Positions 55,553 to 64,000 of a DNA stretch of 64,000 nucleotides are shown here, piece by piece. The notes under the pieces are model-generated. The model was not told the DNA's origin. It was given only the letters and a program-made list of their open reading frames with translations, and ran no database searches. Source of the stretch: a virus; IMG/VR virus record IMGVR_UViG_3300031227_000034, positions 1-64,000 of that record. One strand, given 5' to 3'. Numbering within the stretch: the stretch's first letter is position 1; each line of letters opens with the position of its first letter. Both the position numbers and the translations under genes were made by a program.

Positions 55553-56362
55553 ATGCCCCTAGACGATGCAGAAGTAATTAAGAGATATGTAGAAGAAGAA
55601 CAAGGCGAGTTTCGTGTTTTTCTTCCCTGCGTAGTTGTAAAAGTTGACGGAAGAATGGTTGACGTTCAAATAACAACCGACCGTCCTGATTCTTGGCGTT
55701 ATCCAGAAGAATTACCAAAAGAATTAAAGCAACTGCCAGTTATATATTCAATACCTGTAGAACTTCCGAGTGCATGGTTAAGTGCAACGTCACAAGTTGT
55801 ATTTAATATTCCAATTAAAGAGGGAACTCTTGGCAGCTTAATGGTTTCTGATTATGGGTTAGAAAATTGGAACGGCTCTGACGGTGAGGAATTAGTAAAA
55901 ACAAGAGAAGGATATTATCACGACTTTAATTCTGGAAAGTTTGTTCCGGGATTATCTCCAAATGCGAGGCAATATGATCCAAGCGACAACTTTGGAATGA
56001 TATTTAAGGATAAAAAAAGTGAAATTGAATCTCAAATAGTTATCAACCAAAACGGCGATATTGAAGTTTCTGGAAATAGTTCTGTGAAAGTAAATGCTGG
56101 TGGAAGTTTTAGCACAAACAGTGGTGGCTCGACTAGCATATCGTCTGACACAACGGCGAGCTTGGAATCTAATTTGGGAACAACTCTTGATTGCTCAATT
56201 CCGGCAGGAGTAAAGCTTGGAAAACTGGCTGTAAGCCCAGCCGTTCTAGGCCAGGGCCTTAGTTTATATCTTTCAAAGGCGGTTAATATTCTTGGTGTTC
56301 CGATATTTCCAGTTCCGTTAGCCCCAGTTACAGAATTAAGTGCAAAGGTCTTGGTAGAATAA
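55553..56362 (+). CDS. baseplate spike (Gp138 N-terminal OB domain), 269 aa
   Basis: VFLPCVVVKVDGRMVDVQIT then a PVIYSIPVELPSAWLSATSQ region match the Gp138 N-terminal OB domain. A beta-helical segment with NGDIEVSGNSSVKVNAGGSF at residues about 165-215 forms the needle. The C-terminus is hydrophobic and Pro-rich, as in membrane-piercing tips. No His-x-His iron site is obvious. Confidence 0.8.
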   Translation: MPLDDAEVIKRYVEEEQGEFRVFLPCVVVKVDGRMVDVQITTDRPDSWRYPEELPKELKQLPVIYSIPVELPSAWLSATSQVVFNIPIKEGTLGSLMVSDYGLENWNGSDGEELVKTREGYYHDFNSGKFVPGLSPNARQYDPSDNFGMIFKDKKSEIESQIVINQNGDIEVSGNSSVKVNAGGSFSTNSGGSTSISSDTTASLESNLGTTLDCSIPAGVKLGKLAVSPAVLGQGLSLYLSKAVNILGVPIFPVPLAPVTELSAKVLVE

Positions 56363-56553
56363 TGTTAATTGAAAACATAGAAAACTTGCAAGTTGACTTG
56401 AAATCTGCTATACTAAAAAAGTTGAATGAAGATTTCCCTGATGCAGATTCAGGATTAGCGGAAATGTTTAATACATGGATTGATGCGTCAGTCCCATTGG
56501 TAATGCAGTATATTGTTGATAACGCAGTTGTAGTTGGTGATAAAATTGAGTAG
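56362..56553 (+). CDS. small baseplate-associated protein, 63 aa
   Basis: Helical acidic protein starting MLIENIENLQVDLKSAILKK, located between spike and wedge genes. Ends TAG. No family recognised. Confidence 0.6.
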   Translation: MLIENIENLQVDLKSAILKKLNEDFPDADSGLAEMFNTWIDASVPLVMQYIVDNAVVVGDKIE

Positions 56554-56563
56554 TAACTTGAAA

Positions 56564-56926
56564 ATGTCAGAAAACAAAGAAGGTGCTTACGATTTTTCCG
56601 TAACCAAGGGTAGGCTTCAATATACAGAAAATATAGAAACAATTAAGCAGAGAATTACATATGCTTTCGTAACTCTATATGGCGAGTGGTTTCTTGATTA
56701 CGGAAAAGGATTTCCGTGGTATCAAATAGTGTTTATCAAAGACTATGATTCTGGTCAAATACAAGACCAAATTACAAGCACAATATTGGGTGTTGATGGC
56801 GTTATAGAATTGCTTGAAATACCAACACTATCTGTTGACAATAAAACAAGGTCTGCAACAATTAGCATAAGTGTAAGAACAACGTCTGGAACAATTACAG
56901 ACCAGTTTGGAGTAAATAATGTCTAG
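56564..56926 (+). CDS. baseplate wedge protein (gp25-like), 120 aa
   Basis: IKQRITYAFVTLYGEWFLDY followed by GKGFPWYQIVF is the gp25/W lysozyme-like wedge signature. ATG 56564 is used; upstream TTG/GTG starts (from 56534) cannot be excluded since GGTGAT precedes a TTG at 56546. Part of the wedge complex with baseplate J. Confidence 0.8.
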   Translation: MSENKEGAYDFSVTKGRLQYTENIETIKQRITYAFVTLYGEWFLDYGKGFPWYQIVFIKDYDSGQIQDQITSTILGVDGVIELLEIPTLSVDNKTRSATISISVRTTSGTITDQFGVNNV

Positions 56927-58394
56927 TGATTGGGGCGTAACAGCAAACGGGTATAACCTTCCAACATTTTCAGCAATATATGACGAAATTGGGAGCGGAT
57001 ATCGAGTAACATTTAACGCCGCCGGAATTGAAATTGATACACAAGACGAGCCTATTAATCAAATAATATCTGTCACGTCTGATAGAAATTACGAGTTGTG
57101 GCTAAAACTACAAGCTCCATATGATGCACAATCTGTTGACAACGCTACTGGAAAAGCTTTGTCTAATATGGCTTTCAGTATGGCTAAAAGACGCATGGGG
57201 CCTACTAATTCAATTTGTAACATTGTGTTGACAGCGAAAAGCACTACTGGGTTTAGTTCTGCCATTGGTGATTTAGTTGCGAATATAAATACTGGTGAAC
57301 TTTGGGAGGCTACAGAAGTTATTGTTGTTCTAGCCGGAGCCAGCGAAACAGTTGCCTTTAGGTCTGTAGATGTTGGTTCGATATCTGCCACCATCGGCTT
57401 GTTAACCGATATTAAATCAAGTAAATCTGGATGGGACAGTGCAACAAATGTTGTTGACGCAACTTTAGGTCAGCCATACGAAAGCGATTCTGCACTAAGA
57501 TTAAGACTTGTTTCTGATATGTCGCCAAAGGAGCTTGATAATCAGTTGCTTTCATACGTAACTGGCGTAACTCAGGTAAGCGTTTATCAAAACGATACAG
57601 GCGGAATTGACGCTCAAGGAAGGCCGAACGGGGCAGTAGAGGCGGTTGTAGTTGGTGGTGACGACACAGACATAGGAAACATGGTTTTAAAGATAAAAGC
57701 CGATGGTGTTCAAACGTGGGGCAATGATTCAGTAATAGTTCAAGATAGTAATCAGGATAGCAAAACAGTTTATTTCTCACGGGTTGACGAAATAGCTTAT
57801 TGGATAAATGTTAAACTAAGAGTTGGCGATAACTTTAACTTGGGAACAAAACAAGAAGTTAAGGTAACAATAAACAGCGGAGCCGTTGGTGATTACGTAA
57901 TAAAAGTAAATGGAAATGAATTTACAGAAACAGTTGCAGCACCCACAACAGAAATAGCAATAGCAAGTGCATTATCTGTTTTAATAAACGCTGTTCCTTA
58001 CCAACCAGTAACTGCTGTATATAACTCTGGTGACGACTACTTTATGTTAGTTGCCGATTACGCTGGTGTACCGTTTACATACGAGAGGCGTGGAAGTATA
58101 TCATTGTCCGAAAGTGTTGGCAATTCTGGAGATCAAACAACGGTTATTCAAAGAATAGTTGACTTTTCGGATACTTATCAAACAATCGGTGGCGAGGTAT
58201 ATTTAGACAAATATATTGCCGCTGTTTTTAATTCAGACGATGATATAAATTTACAAATTTATGGGGCAGATGTTTTTGCAAATATTGATGGTGGTGCTTT
58301 TGTTGGTCCTGCAACTGGAGCGTCAGATTTAATTATGAGTTATGCAGAACTTGCTACGCTTGACAGTGTTAGAGTAACCGTGGAGATTGTCTAA
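56919..58394 (+). CDS. baseplate J-like protein with inserted beta domain, 491 aa
   Basis: The N-terminus and the central region (SALRLRLVSDMSPKELDNQL, YVTGVTQVSVYQND, GAVEAVVVGGDDTDIGNMVL) match the Mu gp47/T4 gp6 baseplate J family. Residues about 315-395 (GDYVIKVNGNEFTETVAAPT, DDYFMLVADYAGVPFTYERR) are an inserted beta domain like those in the connector and terminator proteins. Wedge component that triggers sheath contraction. Confidence 0.85.
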   Translation: MSSDWGVTANGYNLPTFSAIYDEIGSGYRVTFNAAGIEIDTQDEPINQIISVTSDRNYELWLKLQAPYDAQSVDNATGKALSNMAFSMAKRRMGPTNSICNIVLTAKSTTGFSSAIGDLVANINTGELWEATEVIVVLAGASETVAFRSVDVGSISATIGLLTDIKSSKSGWDSATNVVDATLGQPYESDSALRLRLVSDMSPKELDNQLLSYVTGVTQVSVYQNDTGGIDAQGRPNGAVEAVVVGGDDTDIGNMVLKIKADGVQTWGNDSVIVQDSNQDSKTVYFSRVDEIAYWINVKLRVGDNFNLGTKQEVKVTINSGAVGDYVIKVNGNEFTETVAAPTTEIAIASALSVLINAVPYQPVTAVYNSGDDYFMLVADYAGVPFTYERRGSISLSESVGNSGDQTTVIQRIVDFSDTYQTIGGEVYLDKYIAAVFNSDDDINLQIYGADVFANIDGGAFVGPATGASDLIMSYAELATLDSVRVTVEIV

Positions 58395-59608
58395 TGCCTT
58401 TTGGTGTATTTGGTTTTGGAACAAATCCTTTTGCTGACAGGTCTTTACAGGCTCATACTGCAAACTATATAGACAATCATAAAGAGAGAGCATATAAAAG
58501 GCTTCTAAAAGTAAACAGCGTTATTTATGACCCTGACAGCCAAGATGTATTGCTTAATAACGATGATGGCTCTAGGATTAGACACTCATATATTTTGGGT
58601 TCTATTATTCAAGGCATTGGAACTCAGGTACAGCAACTTGAAGATGGAATTGAAGAATTACTTTTGAGGATTAGCCTTGAGGCAGCACAAGGAGAACTCT
58701 TAGATTTTATCGGAAAGAGAATTGGTCTAAGAAGAAACGAAATACCAAATTCGGCCTATGATGACGAGGTATACCGCACTGCTTTAATTGCAAAAAATGG
58801 ATTGAACTGGGGTCAGGGCGAAGAGAGAGTTTTAAGTAATGCAATTAATGTTTTAACAAATTCAGAAAAAACAGAAAATGTTGAATACTATCCTTTAGCT
58901 TTTTATATTTATTTTCAAGGCGATGTTGATAACGAGGACTTGATTTATAAGATTATGTATAACGGCAAAAAACAGGGCATTTCCATGACTCTAATAAATG
59001 CTGTCAGGTCAGAACTGAATCCATTCAGATTTGCTGCTAATCCTAAATTACATTTACAGGCAACAGCAACTAGCACCATATCAACGGCTAATATTTTACA
59101 AGCCGATTTGGTTGGAGTTATTGCTGGAGATTTTGCCAACGGTCAAATAGCAATATATGACGGAACGGGCAAAAAAGATGTTAGAGATATTGATGCTAGT
59201 GGTGCTGTCCCTAATATTGATGGCATTTCATGGGATTTTTCCGCCACGGTAAATTTCTCTGGAATTATAGACGCAACTAGTTACTTAAATATGTATGACT
59301 ACACAGATGGGTTAGGTCTTGCTGACAATCCAGAATTTAATAACACAACTGTTTCTGGAACTACAAATTCAATTACAACTTCAAACACATTTGTTGGCGG
59401 AGACAGAGCAAATGATTGGATTGTAATCTTTGAGGGAACGGGAAAAACAGATATAAAACAAATTGACTCTATTGGTGCGGTTGCATCAGGCCCCAACTGG
59501 GAATTTACCCTGATTGATGGAAAGAGTTTTATTTATACACCTGATACAAGTTCAAAATTTGATATATATGGCAGCGGTGGCAGACTTGCAGCCGTAATAG
59601 GGAGTTAA
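58394..59608 (+). CDS. baseplate wedge protein (gpI/gp48-like) with C-terminal repeats, 404 aa
   Basis: GELLDFIGKRIGLRRNEIPN then DDEVYRTALIAKNGLNWGQG match P2 gpI/Mu gp48 or DUF2612-type wedge proteins. The C-terminal 190 residues carry two related beta modules (GQIAIYDGTGKKDVRDIDAS and WIVIFEGTGKTDIKQIDSIG) that probably attach fibres. Confidence 0.75.
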   Translation: MPFGVFGFGTNPFADRSLQAHTANYIDNHKERAYKRLLKVNSVIYDPDSQDVLLNNDDGSRIRHSYILGSIIQGIGTQVQQLEDGIEELLLRISLEAAQGELLDFIGKRIGLRRNEIPNSAYDDEVYRTALIAKNGLNWGQGEERVLSNAINVLTNSEKTENVEYYPLAFYIYFQGDVDNEDLIYKIMYNGKKQGISMTLINAVRSELNPFRFAANPKLHLQATATSTISTANILQADLVGVIAGDFANGQIAIYDGTGKKDVRDIDASGAVPNIDGISWDFSATVNFSGIIDATSYLNMYDYTDGLGLADNPEFNNTTVSGTTNSITTSNTFVGGDRANDWIVIFEGTGKTDIKQIDSIGAVASGPNWEFTLIDGKSFIYTPDTSSKFDIYGSGGRLAAVIGS

Positions 59609-59612
59609 TTTA

Positions 59613-61955
59613 ATGAGTGACAGAAATAGACCAGACGTTATAGGCAAGTTTGCCACAGACGCAGGAGCCTCAAAAACTGCTCCGGCAAGTGCAAAAGCAA
59701 CCGAAGGAATGTATGATAATGAATTTTTACCAAGCGATTATGTAAATCACTTTCAGAATACAAACGGTCAGTTTAACGATTACACCGCAGGACTCCCAAG
59801 AGAAATGATTGTTCCGGGAATCCAAAGCGGATTAAAAGTTCATTGGGATTCTGGAATAGCTCCCGGTGGTGAATTTAGCATTTATGGAGAAGATTATGCA
59901 ATTACAACAGGCTCAACAGCTTCTAACTACATGGAAACCAATGGCGACATACGTGCAAGACTATTTGTTGGTCAATATCTCGTTATTGATGGCTCGACTG
60001 GCGGCTCAGCCACAGGCAATGACGGTACATATACTATTGCCACTATTGCCCTTTCTGGAGCTGATACTCGGATAACATTTGAAGAGTCTGTTCCAAGTGG
60101 AGCTTACGATGGCTCTATTTATACGGGCGGAACATTCTTAAGCAGAGAAGGAACTAAAATTGAAATCGCTGCTCAAATGCATTACAATGACGGAACCGGA
60201 ATAAAACCAGCAAACGCTGTAGCCCCCGGAGCAGCAAGAACAGATTATATTGTTTTGCAGTATAATAATGAATCAAACACTCTTTTATTTCCTGCCGTTT
60301 TGGAAGCTACAAGCCCAGATACTTTAGATTATGTTGTTGCAACAATTAGTGCTAACGTAAGTGGCGGTAACTATGTTGTTGAAAGAATCTCAAACGGAGC
60401 AAGACCTTTTGAGGCTAAAAATATAATTTTTGTCGGTGACGGAATTAGCTCTTTTCATTCAGAAATTTTAGACGAAGACGCACCGCTGCAAGATGCATTA
60501 TTTAAGTGTAATCAACGGGGTGGTGGAATTGTTTATATGTCTGGAAGTTTTGACCAAAGAATAACGGCAAACGTGTTTATTCCTTCTCTGGTTACTCTTT
60601 CTGGGACACAAAGCCTGTATACCACTGTGTTTTACGCTGGCATTGATATATTGGGATTTGTGTCGTCTCCCGGATCGTCAACTATTGCGGGAACAAACAC
60701 CGTAAATATATCGTCTGGAGACATTAAAAGAAGCGGTGTTGGTTCTGAATTGATAATATCTACTGGCGCTGATGCCGGAACATATTACATAAGCGAAGTT
60801 CTGTCCGACATAAGCTTTAGGGTTGTATATATAACGGCATCTGGAACTCCTGTTGATGCTGTGTTTTCTGGAACCACGGGGGTTTTTTGTTCTTCAACAG
60901 TTTCTAAGGCTTCTTTATCTTCTATATCAATAAACGGAAATGTATCTATAACCAACGCAAAAGACATAATCATATCTAATGTTTTTGTTGACAACACTAG
61001 GGCGGCTCCAAACGCCACAATAGAGTTTAATGGAAGCGTAGACAACATATTAATTAGCGGTGTTGTTGAAAAAACAAACTTGTCAGGGGAGTCAATAGGC
61101 GACACTCTAGCCTTTGCCGGAACAAAAACATTTATAAGCTCTTGTTCTTTTCTAGGAAATGTTATCTTTGTTGGGTCGGTATCTGGAACTTGGGGAACAA
61201 ACAGGGTTGGCGGAACATTAACCATCCCAGACGCAATGTTGCCAGACATTCAGGCAAATGATATTGATTTAATCGGCGATATTACGCTTAAAGATAATAA
61301 AAGGGTTATTCTTGGTACTGGCGGCGATGCAGAAATTTATTATGACGGAACAGACTTAATAGTAAAGTCTGACGTGGTTGGCTCTGGAAACATTGTTCCA
61401 AAATCAGACGTTGCCTTTCCGGATTACTTTAAAATAATTATGGGTACTGGTGGCGATTCAGAAATGTTTTTTGACGGAGACTCGCTTAATATAACAAAAA
61501 TTCCGCTTATGCAATATGACGTTTCTGCAACAAGTGCAAATCTTTCTATAGCGTCTGGGGCTTATGAAATTGTTGATTATAATATTCCTGACATATATTA
61601 TGCGTCTGGATCAAATAGCTATGAAGTGACCATCGGTTCTGCATGGAAATATACTGCACACAGAAACATGTATGTAGATGTTTCGGCTAGAATTAGCCTT
61701 ACCGGAACACACGTTGCATCAAAACTTATATATCTCGCAATATACAAGGGAGGAATTTTTGAAAGGACTATAGCACGTATAACATCTGTAGTAAGCGGCT
61801 CTTCCGTAACCGGAATATATGGGAATGCCAAAGTGCATCTTTTAAGTGGAGAAAACATAGACATAAGAGTATATCAAAACTCAGGAAACGTATTTACGAT
61901 GAATGTCCTTGACAAAATATCTTCAGTGTCAATAAAAGAAATTTCATCTTTCTAG
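59613..61955 (+). CDS. tail fibre or spike protein, 780 aa
   Basis: Begins MSDRNRPDVIGKFATDAGAS. Beta-helix-like middle (residues about 280-520, DAPLQDALFKCNQRGGGIVY, MSGSFDQRITANVFIP). Two copies of a phage fibre motif near residues 565 and 615 (LGTGGDAEIYYDGTDLIVKS, MGTGGDSEMFFDGDSLNITK). A beta C-terminal domain may bind the host receptor. The final fibre of the late operon. Confidence 0.82.
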   Translation: MSDRNRPDVIGKFATDAGASKTAPASAKATEGMYDNEFLPSDYVNHFQNTNGQFNDYTAGLPREMIVPGIQSGLKVHWDSGIAPGGEFSIYGEDYAITTGSTASNYMETNGDIRARLFVGQYLVIDGSTGGSATGNDGTYTIATIALSGADTRITFEESVPSGAYDGSIYTGGTFLSREGTKIEIAAQMHYNDGTGIKPANAVAPGAARTDYIVLQYNNESNTLLFPAVLEATSPDTLDYVVATISANVSGGNYVVERISNGARPFEAKNIIFVGDGISSFHSEILDEDAPLQDALFKCNQRGGGIVYMSGSFDQRITANVFIPSLVTLSGTQSLYTTVFYAGIDILGFVSSPGSSTIAGTNTVNISSGDIKRSGVGSELIISTGADAGTYYISEVLSDISFRVVYITASGTPVDAVFSGTTGVFCSSTVSKASLSSISINGNVSITNAKDIIISNVFVDNTRAAPNATIEFNGSVDNILISGVVEKTNLSGESIGDTLAFAGTKTFISSCSFLGNVIFVGSVSGTWGTNRVGGTLTIPDAMLPDIQANDIDLIGDITLKDNKRVILGTGGDAEIYYDGTDLIVKSDVVGSGNIVPKSDVAFPDYFKIIMGTGGDSEMFFDGDSLNITKIPLMQYDVSATSANLSIASGAYEIVDYNIPDIYYASGSNSYEVTIGSAWKYTAHRNMYVDVSARISLTGTHVASKLIYLAIYKGGIFERTIARITSVVSGSSVTGIYGNAKVHLLSGENIDIRVYQNSGNVFTMNVLDKISSVSIKEISSF

Positions 61956-61964
61956 GGGACAGAA

Positions 61965-62408
61965 ATGACGATACCGATTGCCATAAATATTGTTGTTGGT
62001 TTTTTTACGATACTCGGAGTTTTGTTTACTGTTTGGTGGACAAATAAAAAAGCCGAGAAAGCCAAGAAGAAAGAAATTATTGAAGGGGTCTTGATTCAAA
62101 CAAAAGCAAACTGCACAGAAAGCCAGTCAGTAATCTTTGAAAAGGTAAACAAAATAAGAACCGACATTACAAAAGCAACATCAGAGCTTGGTTACGCAAA
62201 ATCGTCCATTCAATATATGGACACAAAAATAGACAAACTTAATTTGAACGACTCAATACATAGCACAAAATTAGATTTCATAACAGAAGAAATTAAACAT
62301 ATGAGAAATGGCGACAAAAAAATAGTTGCAGAACTTGTTGTTGAAAAAATATCACACAAAATTGAAGACATTATAGATAATAAAATAAAAAACTTGACAA
62401 CAGAATAA
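61965..62408 (+). CDS. membrane-anchored coiled-coil protein, 147 aa
   Basis: N-terminal transmembrane helix (INIVVGFFTILGVLFTVWW, residues 8-26), then Lys-rich linker and a long coiled coil. Topology resembles phage lysis accessory, i-spanin-like or tail-associated membrane proteins. ATG after GGGGACAGAA. Specific role unknown. Confidence 0.65.
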   Translation: MTIPIAINIVVGFFTILGVLFTVWWTNKKAEKAKKKEIIEGVLIQTKANCTESQSVIFEKVNKIRTDITKATSELGYAKSSIQYMDTKIDKLNLNDSIHSTKLDFITEEIKHMRNGDKKIVAELVVEKISHKIEDIIDNKIKNLTTE

Positions 62409-62465
62409 ATTTATGATACACATATAGTTGCGTGGTTATCCTTTCCCCATGCAGCCTCCATACTT

Positions 62466-62489
62466 AAGGCAGCCTTCGGGCTGTCTTTT
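62466..62489 (+). terminator. intrinsic terminator with UUCG tetraloop
   Basis: GGCAGCC-TTCG-GGCTGTC stem followed by TTTTG, after the late operon. UUCG loops are extra-stable and typical of phage and bacterial terminators. Confidence 0.85.
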
Positions 62490-62500
62490 GTGGTTTTATG

Positions 62501-62529
62501 TTGACATTTGTGTTTTAAAGTGTTATGGT
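62501..62529 (+). promoter_or_regulatory. promoter of the helicase operon
   Basis: TTGACA (62501-62506), 17-base spacer, TATGGT (62524-62529), just after the terminator and before the helicase gene. Confidence 0.7.
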
Positions 62530-62569
62530 TTCAAAACATTAATTGTTATATACAAAAAGGATATAATAA

Positions 62570-63874
62570 ATGATCGGAAGAATACCACCAAAATCTACGG
62601 AGTCAGAACAGGCTGTACTTGGAGGAATATTAATTGACGGAAGGGGAATTGACGCTGTTTCAGATGTTCTTTTTAAGGAACATTTCTATAACCCTTCACA
62701 CCAAATGATTTATGAGGGCTGTATAGCTCTCGCCAAAGACAATGAACCGATTGATTTATTAACCCTTAAAACCAAACTCGAAAACCTTGGAACTCTTGAC
62801 AAGGTTGGCGGTATTGATTACATTGCAGAATTATCGTCCAAAGTTCCCACCAGTGCCAACATAATAAACTACGCAAAAGTCATTAAAGATAAATTTATAT
62901 TGAGGGAGGCAATAAAAGTTTCGGGGGAAACGATTGAGCTTGCTTTTTCTGAGCCGGAATCAATAGATAATTTTATTGACGGTGCCGAAAAAAGAGTTTA
63001 CGATTTATCTGCGAACAAGACTAAAAAACCATTTTCATTAATCCAAGATTTACTTGACCCCACATTTGAGTATATAGAAAACTTAAGTAGCAATAATTTT
63101 AACGTGAGTGGAATTGCGAGTGGACTTGGAGAGCTGGATAGAATAACAACTGGTTTTGGAAATCACGAGCTTGTACTTATCGCAGCAAGGCCAGCTATGG
63201 GTAAAACTAGTTTGGCGATGAATATCGCTGTCCAATCTGCCGTTGCCTATAAAAAGAAGGTTGGAATATTCTCTTTAGAAATGGGAAAGAAAGAAGTAGT
63301 TGCCAGAATGCTTTGCTCGCTTGCTAGAGTTGACTCCCAGAGGTATAGAGAGGGTTCTTTATCTGACGAAGAATGGAAGGGGCTTGGAGAAGCTGCCGAC
63401 ATTTTAAATAACTGTGGAATTTATATTGACGACAGTGCAGACTTAAACGAAATAAGCATTAAATCAAAAGCTCGAAGAATGAAATCGAAACACGGTCTGG
63501 ATATGGTTATTGTTGATTACTTGCAATTAATGAAGAGTTATGATAAGGTGTTTTCAAGAGAGCAAGAAATTGCGACAATCTCAAGAGCCATGAAAAACTT
63601 AACCAAAGAATTAGGAGTGCCAGTAGTGGTTTTAAGTCAGTTAAATAGAGAGCTTGAAAAAAGAACCGACAAAAGACCAATACTTTCTGACCTAAGAGAA
63701 TCTGGTTCTTTGGAGCAAGACGCTGATAAAATATTGTTTATCTATAGAGACGAGCAATATAATGAAAGCTCTGACCCAAACGAAGCAGAAATAATTGTGG
63801 CTAAACATAGAGGCGGCAAAATGGGTACAGCCCATGTAAGATATTTGCCTGAATTTACGTTATTTGATAATTAA
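62570..63874 (+). CDS. dnaB: replicative DNA helicase (DnaB-like)
   Basis: 434 residues. N-terminal DnaB domain (residues 7-105, ESEQAVLGGILIDGRGIDAV), linker, then RecA-type domain with Walker A ARPAMGKT (206-213), GIFSLEMGKKEVVARM, Walker B MVIVDYLQLM and SQLNRELEKRTDKRPILSDL. This hexamer unwinds DNA at the fork. No primase domain is attached. ATG after AAAAAGGATATAATAA. Confidence 0.95.
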   Translation: MIGRIPPKSTESEQAVLGGILIDGRGIDAVSDVLFKEHFYNPSHQMIYEGCIALAKDNEPIDLLTLKTKLENLGTLDKVGGIDYIAELSSKVPTSANIINYAKVIKDKFILREAIKVSGETIELAFSEPESIDNFIDGAEKRVYDLSANKTKKPFSLIQDLLDPTFEYIENLSSNNFNVSGIASGLGELDRITTGFGNHELVLIAARPAMGKTSLAMNIAVQSAVAYKKKVGIFSLEMGKKEVVARMLCSLARVDSQRYREGSLSDEEWKGLGEAADILNNCGIYIDDSADLNEISIKSKARRMKSKHGLDMVIVDYLQLMKSYDKVFSREQEIATISRAMKNLTKELGVPVVVLSQLNRELEKRTDKRPILSDLRESGSLEQDADKILFIYRDEQYNESSDPNEAEIIVAKHRGGKMGTAHVRYLPEFTLFDN

Positions 63875-63889
63875 AGGAGAAATAAAAAA

Positions 63890-64000
63890 ATGACAAAAGA
63901 CAATCCGTTGATGGTTTATTCTGACTTAAAACCGAGAAAAGGTAAGATTAGGCTTATCGGTCTTGGAGATTTACATTTGGGAAGTGCCACAGTAAATGAA
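63890..64000 (+). CDS. metallophosphoesterase (N-terminal part)
   Basis: ATG 63890 after AAAGGAGAAATAAAAA; 37 codons lie in the window. KIRLIGLGDLHLGSATVNE gives the GDxHxG motif of calcineurin-like phosphoesterases, which include SbcD/Mre11-type nucleases and phage phosphatases. Adjacent to the helicase, so a DNA-end processing role is plausible. Confidence 0.75.
   Translation, partial: MTKDNPLMVYSDLKPRKGKIRLIGLGDLHLGSATVNE

Noticed and set aside
1-64000. tRNA genes
   Set aside because: No cloverleaf with a GTTCRANTC T-loop and acceptor pairing was found by eye; a covariance-model scan would be needed to be certain.

Overview
The window is most of the genome of a tailed double-stranded DNA phage with a contractile tail (myovirus). 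The evidence is an HK97-type head module (portal, U35-type protease, major capsid protein), a DUF3383-type tail sheath, two tube-like proteins, a tail chaperone pair with a probable -1 frameshift, a tape measure protein, and a Mu/P2-style baseplate (Dit-like protein, hub, Gp138-type spike, gp25-like wedge, baseplate J, gpI-like protein, fibre). The DNA is AT-rich. Shine-Dalgarno sites are strong and many promoters match the sigma-70 consensus closely, so early transcription probably uses host RNA polymerase. I see no integrase, lysogeny repressor, tRNA gene or CRISPR array. The host cannot be read from the sequence.

Layout. Positions 1-161 hold the end of a + strand gene that converges on the large terminase gene (158-1735, -). 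From there to 7.25 kb lies a - strand block: terminase, an orphan HigA-like N-terminal domain, RtcB RNA ligase, a beta-class DNA methyltransferase and many small proteins. From 7.4 to 10.9 kb a + strand block carries small zinc-ribbon proteins, a YopX-like protein and an HExxH metallopeptidase. From 11.0 to 22.9 kb a long - strand block of small genes surrounds the DNA polymerase sliding clamp gene dnaN. This block is packed with a strand-biased motif, ATTCGT on the + strand. Its 3'-most part (21.1-23.7 kb) is rich in inverted repeats and iteron-like repeats and is the best candidate for a replication or regulatory centre. From 23.7 to 25.3 kb three near-identical consensus promoters drive small + genes, followed by a terminator and two arrays of 30-bp-spaced palindromes (25.4-25.6 kb). 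A radical SAM protein and a nucleoside-deoxyribosyltransferase-like protein follow.

From 27.2 to 33.4 kb mostly - strand genes include an HNH nuclease, a DUF5662-like protein, a second beta-class methyltransferase and the stranded C-terminus of a cytosine-5 methyltransferase. A + strand island at 29.9-30.9 kb carries paralogues of genes near 8.4-9.2 kb, interrupted by in-frame stop codons. From 33.5 to 36.8 kb a + operon ends with a PAPS-reductase-like protein. From 36.8 to 62.4 kb a + strand late module encodes head, neck, tail, baseplate and fibre. A UUCG terminator and a promoter at 62.5 kb separate it from the DnaB helicase and a metallophosphoesterase that runs off the window.

Points of most interest: the ATTCGT motif field; the inverted-repeat and iteron region at 21.1-23.5 kb; the two phased operator arrays; several small genes with in-frame stops or frameshifts; and a structural domain that appears inserted in at least three different virion proteins.
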